NCBI GenBank assembly: GCA_029261965.1
Contig: JAJDAH010000396.1
Location: 1 to 33,972 of the forward strand
Length of the DNA stretch: 33,972 bases
Source of the DNA: Polyangiaceae bacterium
GTDB lineage: Bacteria > Myxococcota_A > Polyangia > Polyangiales > Polyangiaceae
Direction of reading: 5' to 3'
Part shown: in pieces, positions 31,793-33,972 of the stretch
How positions within the stretch are numbered: position 1 is the stretch's first letter
Layout: every line of letters starts with the position of its first letter
The notes under the pieces: generated by a model
The model's database searches: none
What the model was told of the DNA's origin: nothing
The model's input: the letters and a program-made list of their open reading frames with translations, nothing else
Program-made: the position numbers and the translations under genes

Positions 31793-32249
31793 TGCTGGCG
31801 CCGGCCGCGGTGAGCAGTAGAAAAACCGTGCCGAAGCGTGAGGCGCCCGGCGTGTACTCCGTGTTTTTCGTGCGGTACACGGTGGGCTCGGGCCCGACTT
31901 TCAGAACGCCGGCCGTCGTCTCGTATTCGCCGTAGGGGAGATTCACCACGCACGGGGTTTCGCAGAGATACCTCTTCCGTTCCGAGGTCCCCGACCCGTA
32001 CCCAAACGTCGATCCGGCGCTAGCGGTCACGCTCGATTGTTCGGTCGCCTCGATGAGGTAGACCTTCTCCGGACCGTCGACGACGTCGATCGTGACCCTT
32101 CCCAGCCCCGGCTCGGGAGGCGGCGGCGCGAGCTCGAGCGTGGGGATCTCGCGAGCGGGCTCGGGGAACTGAGCGAGCTCGACGGCGTCTCTGAGACAAC
32201 CCGGCATCGTCGTGAGAGCAACCAGCAGACCCGCGATTCGAAGCTTCAT
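31776..32249 (-). CDS. PEGA-like lipoprotein
   Basis: A 157-residue predicted lipoprotein. The signal MKLRIAGLLVALTTMPGC has a Cys at 18 as the lipid site. A Pro-rich spacer (about 35-50) precedes a small strand-rich domain in which LCETPCVVNLPYGEYE matches the core of PEGA-type domains (TPxxVxLPxGxY), found in surface-associated bacterial proteins. The C-terminus is a short hydrophobic stretch (FGTVFLLLTAAGASI) and RRH. The cell-surface role is inferred; the ligand is unknown. The ATG at 32249-32247 is the start. The final codons overlap the 3' end of the convergent coiled-coil gene. Confidence 0.72.
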   Translation of the reverse strand: MKLRIAGLLVALTTMPGCLRDAVELAQFPEPAREIPTLELAPPPPEPGLGRVTIDVVDGPEKVYLIEATEQSSVTASAGSTFGYGSGTSERKRYLCETPCVVNLPYGEYETTAGVLKVGPEPTVYRTKNTEYTPGASRFGTVFLLLTAAGASISRRH

Positions 32250-32539
32250 GGGCGCCTAATCGGCCACGGGCTCAGCCGGTTGCGTGATTTCTCACGCAAC
32301 CGCGCCGATGGGGCTGGGTTGGCATGAGGGGCGCCTATCCGGGGGTCGCGGTCACGTGGCTCGGGGGGCGCATGTCCGGGGGTCCGGGGTGGCGGCCGCC
32401 GGCGATGCCAGCGCCGCCAGGCGCCGACGGGGTGGATTTTCGCGACACGCGAGCGGAACGCGAGTCGGCACGCGGAGTGCAATGCACGCGGGGAGCGTGC
32501 GTCGGCATTGGCGCGCACTAGCGTCCCGAGGAGCAGGCG
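32250..32539. other. Intergenic region upstream of the PEGA-like gene
   Basis: No gene is supported in these 290 bases. A small dyad (TTGCGTGATTTCTCACGCAA, arms TTGCGTGA and TCACGCAA around TTTC) lies at 32279-32298, about 30 bases upstream of the leftward lipoprotein start. It could be an operator for that gene or a hairpin in its leader. The rest is GC-rich and has short forward frames with no ribosome site that look non-coding. Confidence 0.4.
32279..32298. promoter_or_regulatory. Perfect 8-bp inverted repeat near PEGA-like gene start
   Basis: TTGCGTGA and TCACGCAA are perfect inverted arms around a four-base TTTC centre. The symmetric 20-bp site lies 29 bases upstream of the ATG at 32249, a typical operator position. 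On the leftward transcript it would also form a stable hairpin. The binding protein is unknown. Confidence 0.5.
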
Positions 32540-32680
32540 ATGACGGAAGATGAGAAGAGACAGGTGCACCAGGGGGTTTGCCTACGTGAACGGGCGAATG
32601 GACCGACTGTCGACGGAGAGGCGTCACGGCTGCAGCGGTGGAGGAACGGCTGGGGGATCCAGCGGAGCGACTCTAACTGA
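32540..32680 (+). CDS. Possible 46-residue small protein
   Basis: A short frame, MTEDEKRQVHQGVCLRERA to WGIQRSDSN. The ATG at 32540 has an almost perfect ribosome site, GAGGAG at 32528-32533, with a six-base gap, which is the main support. The product is hydrophilic, without signal peptide or membrane segment, and has no recognised family. Its codon use is less G/C-biased in third positions than that of neighbours, so it may be non-coding or a recent arrival. It lies just upstream of the last gene on the same strand, with 47 bases between. Confidence 0.35.
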   Translation: MTEDEKRQVHQGVCLRERANGPTVDGEASRLQRWRNGWGIQRSDSN

Positions 32681-32727
32681 GGGATGGAGGGGGCGTGGCA
32701 GGACGGATTTGTGGTAGGTCGGCGCGC

Positions 32728-33972
32728 GTGGCGGACCTGAGTGACGTCTACCGTTCGCTTCCCGATCACGAGCGGGCGGCGTATCGGGTGCTGGCGCTGG
32801 TGGAGCCGGTGATGAACCGGACGCAGCTTCAAGGGGTCTTGACGCAGGCGGGCGTTCGGAATGGGCGGGGCAGGCAACTGTCGCCCGGGGAGATCCGCGA
32901 GTACCTCGATCGGTGGCGGCCGCTCGGGCTGGTGGAGTTCGAGGAGGAGTGGCAATACGTGCGTTGTCCGAGCGCCGGTGGGCACTTGGCGATGCTCGAC
33001 GACTCTGGGACGCCCATGGCGGATCTCGAACGCTTGGTCGGCGAGAGACGGGATCGGTACTCGTTCGGCCGCATGTCCGACGGGCAGCTGATGGCGCGGT
33101 TGCGCTTGGCCTTGTACCGCGGCGACGAGCCGATGCTGCGCGAGACGATCACCCGATACGAGTACAACAGAGAATTTTTCGACGACTCGGGGGCCGTCTG
33201 GGAGCTCGCGCTCGGCCCGGCGCCGTGCGCTGAACGGATCGCGCTCGTTCCTTCCGGTTTTCTGGTGGAGGCGATCTCCCAATGCGTTTGGTCGGCGGTG
33301 ATGGATCTTCTGCCGTGCAACGCGGCCTGGGGCGGTCGCCTCGACGAGCTTGCCGCGGCGCGAGCTCCGGAGATGGCGGCATGGATGGCGATGAGCCACT
33401 TGCTGGGCGGTCGCTTGGACGAGGCGCGCGCATTGGTGGCGCGGTACGGCGGGTCGGATTCTTTGGCCGTTGGCGCTGCGGTGGATTTGTTCGACGGCAA
33501 GCTGGCCGAGGCTCACCGACTCGCGCTCCAGGCGGCCGAGCAGTCGCGCGGGCCGAAAGGGAGGCGTCAACCGCTGCTGCGTGGACCGGGCGCTCCGTGG
33601 GCGACGCTGACCCTGTTGTTCGGCGAGACGGGCGGAGTGTCCACCGGCATGGCCCTCGCCCGCCGCGGGTTGAAGCAGAAGCGCGGAAGCGGATTCCCCC
33701 TCTGCTACGAGCTGCTCGACGACTTGGCCAACCAGCTGGCGAGCTCCTCCGCCGCGGCGCCGATGACCCAACAGACGACCAACCTCGATCTGGCTTGGAG
33801 CCTGCTGCTCTCGAGCTACGTCGGCGCTTGGGGGCTGAAGGGCTACGGGCTTTCCGCGGCGGGTAGACGTGTGCTCACGAACATGGCCGGCACCTGCCGC
33901 GCGTCCGACTACGGACTCTTGGCCGACGAGCTCGAGCGTGCGGCGACGCAGGGCACGTCGAGCTCGTCGTCG
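32728..33972 (+). CDS. 5' part of a large protein with N-terminal winged-helix-like region
   Basis: The frame is open from the GTG at 32728 to the end of the window (415 codons without a stop), so the 3' end lies outside. The first about 90 residues look like a winged-helix domain: LPDHERAAYRVLALVEP, RTQLQGVLTQAGV, SPGEIREYLDRWRPLGLVEF and WQYVRC. After that comes a mostly helical region with repeat-like pairs (LAALYRGDEPMLRETI-like; LLGGRLDEARALVARYGG; FDGKLAEAHRLALQAAEQ) reminiscent of TPR solenoids. The end, QGTSSSSS, is a linker. Large myxobacterial ATPases, for example SNF2-type helicases, can have such N-terminal extensions, but nothing in the visible part shows an enzymatic domain. No ribosome site is clear; start choice is by the extent of coding-like sequence. 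Confidence 0.7.
   Translation, partial: MADLSDVYRSLPDHERAAYRVLALVEPVMNRTQLQGVLTQAGVRNGRGRQLSPGEIREYLDRWRPLGLVEFEEEWQYVRCPSAGGHLAMLDDSGTPMADLERLVGERRDRYSFGRMSDGQLMARLRLALYRGDEPMLRETITRYEYNREFFDDSGAVWELALGPAPCAERIALVPSGFLVEAISQCVWSAVMDLLPCNAAWGGRLDELAAARAPEMAAWMAMSHLLGGRLDEARALVARYGGSDSLAVGAAVDLFDGKLAEAHRLALQAAEQSRGPKGRRQPLLRGPGAPWATLTLLFGETGGVSTGMALARRGLKQKRGSGFPLCYELLDDLANQLASSSAAAPMTQQTTNLDLAWSLLLSSYVGAWGLKGYGLSAAGRRVLTNMAGTCRASDYGLLADELERAATQGTSSSSS

Noticed and set aside
32324-32521. A 65-codon rightward frame
   Set aside because: No ribosome site, Gly/Arg/Pro-rich shadow-like product and no resemblance to a known family.
1-33972. tRNA, rRNA, transposase or integrase genes
   Set aside because: No cloverleaf-type sequences, rRNA signatures or DDE/tyrosine recombinase motifs were found on reading both strands.

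Overview
This 34 kb window reads as chromosomal DNA of a high-GC myxobacterium, most likely from the Polyangia / Sorangiineae side of Myxococcota. The reasons are the strong G/C third-position bias, about ten Pro/Ala/Gly-rich lipoproteins, a Hanks-type kinase beside a degenerate sigma-54-activator gene, RCC1-like surface proteins, a ferritin-like protein behind a Gly/Thr linker, a duplicated HNH nuclease and a C-terminal MYXO-CTERM-type sorting tail. No rRNA, tRNA, CRISPR array, intact insertion sequence or phage module was seen. Assignments rest on motif reading only; no database search was run.

Layout. (1) 0-4 kb: the 3' part of adenosine deaminase, a convergent CBS-domain protein with a short tandem repeat between them, a ferritin-like di-iron protein and a lipoprotein with two AgmX/PglI-like modules. 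(2) 4-9.2 kb: four leftward genes that could form one transcription unit: class I methyltransferase with a basic tail, DnaJ/CbpA-type co-chaperone, FG-GAP/ASPIC lipoprotein and arylsulfotransferase-like lipoprotein. (3) 9.3-12.5 kb: a rightward set of DoxX membrane protein plus two tandem paralogous radical SAM enzymes. (4) 12.5-18.2 kb: an RCC1-like lipoprotein, a Cys-rich lipoprotein, a Ser/Thr kinase directly downstream of a decayed and frameshifted AAA+ sigma-54-activator-like gene, and another Cys-rich lipoprotein. (5) 18.4-22.7 kb: a 1148-residue secreted TPR-CHAT (caspase-like) protein with a C-terminal surface-sorting tail, opposite a frameshifted Uma2 nuclease-like gene. (6) 22.7-27.3 kb: an RCC1-like lipoprotein translationally coupled to a large helical lipoprotein, then a six-copy 19-bp repeat in the divergent promoter region of a formylglycine-generating-enzyme-like lipoprotein. 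(7) 27.3-30.3 kb: an HNH endonuclease with an internally duplicated helical domain, then a gene-poor stretch of small gene remnants and an AT-rich patch. (8) 30.3-34 kb: a coiled-coil protein, a PEGA-like lipoprotein, a possible 46-residue small protein and the 5' part of a large protein that leaves the window.

How the genes work together: most products act in the cell envelope or outside it. The points most worth following are the surface-sorted caspase-like protein, the radical SAM pair with no visible peptide substrate, the recently broken regulator fused to a kinase gene, and the tandem-repeat-driven changes to a signal peptide and to promoter regions.
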